DNA of 5,540 nucleotides from VRUE01 sp035605155. Its GTDB lineage: Bacteria > Actinomycetota > Thermoleophilia > Solirubrobacterales > 70-9. The notes below the pieces were generated by a model. The model searched no databases and was not told where the DNA came from. It saw only the letters and a program-made list of their open reading frames with translations. Numbering within the stretch: position 1 is the first letter of the stretch; each line of letters opens with the position of its first letter. This document shows positions 1 through 5,540 of this stretch, in pieces. The DNA lies in the NCBI GenBank assembly GCA_035605155.1, contig DATNHC010000182.1:1-5540 (forward strand). The letters run 5' to 3'. The position numbers and the translations under genes were made by a program.

Positions 1-5540
<5,540 letters not shown>

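Overview
The window is one uninterrupted stretch of coding sequence on the minus strand. It belongs to a giant modular type I polyketide synthase (PKS). The frame runs from base 5540 down to base 3 (1846 complete codons, with two bases of the next codon at 2-1). It has no start codon and no terminator inside the window, so both ends of the gene lie outside. Every family motif I located by hand falls in this single frame, so I see no frameshift or break. Residue numbers below count from the first codon at 5540.

Layout in protein order (right to left on the plus strand): end of a ketosynthase, KS(n), 5145-5540; KS-AT linker 4797-5144; acyltransferase (AT) 3891-4796; post-AT linker 3681-3890; dehydratase (DH) 2859-3680; ketoreductase (KR) with its structural half 1656-2822; acyl carrier protein (ACP) 1299-1526; a 20-residue linker; then most of the next module's ketosynthase, KS(n+1), 1-1238. 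There is no enoylreductase. The window therefore holds one nearly complete KS-AT-DH-KR-ACP module plus the KS that receives its product.

Inferred chemistry: the AT loads an extender unit, most likely methylmalonyl-CoA although its specificity motif is atypical. KS(n) condenses it with the growing chain. The B-type KR reduces the beta-keto group and the DH removes water. The ACP then hands an alpha,beta-unsaturated (probably alpha-methyl) acyl chain to KS(n+1). All catalytic residues I could check in AT, DH, KR, ACP and KS(n+1) are present.

The very GC-rich sequence, the cis-AT architecture and the actinomycete-like motif wording suggest a high-GC bacterium, probably an actinobacterium; a myxobacterium or other high-GC phylum cannot be excluded. 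I found no RNA gene, mobile element, CRISPR array, promoter or terminator. I see no new type of system: the window is a fairly canonical PKS module with a few points worth checking, namely the AT specificity motif, the patchwork similarity between the two KS copies and a G8 tract.
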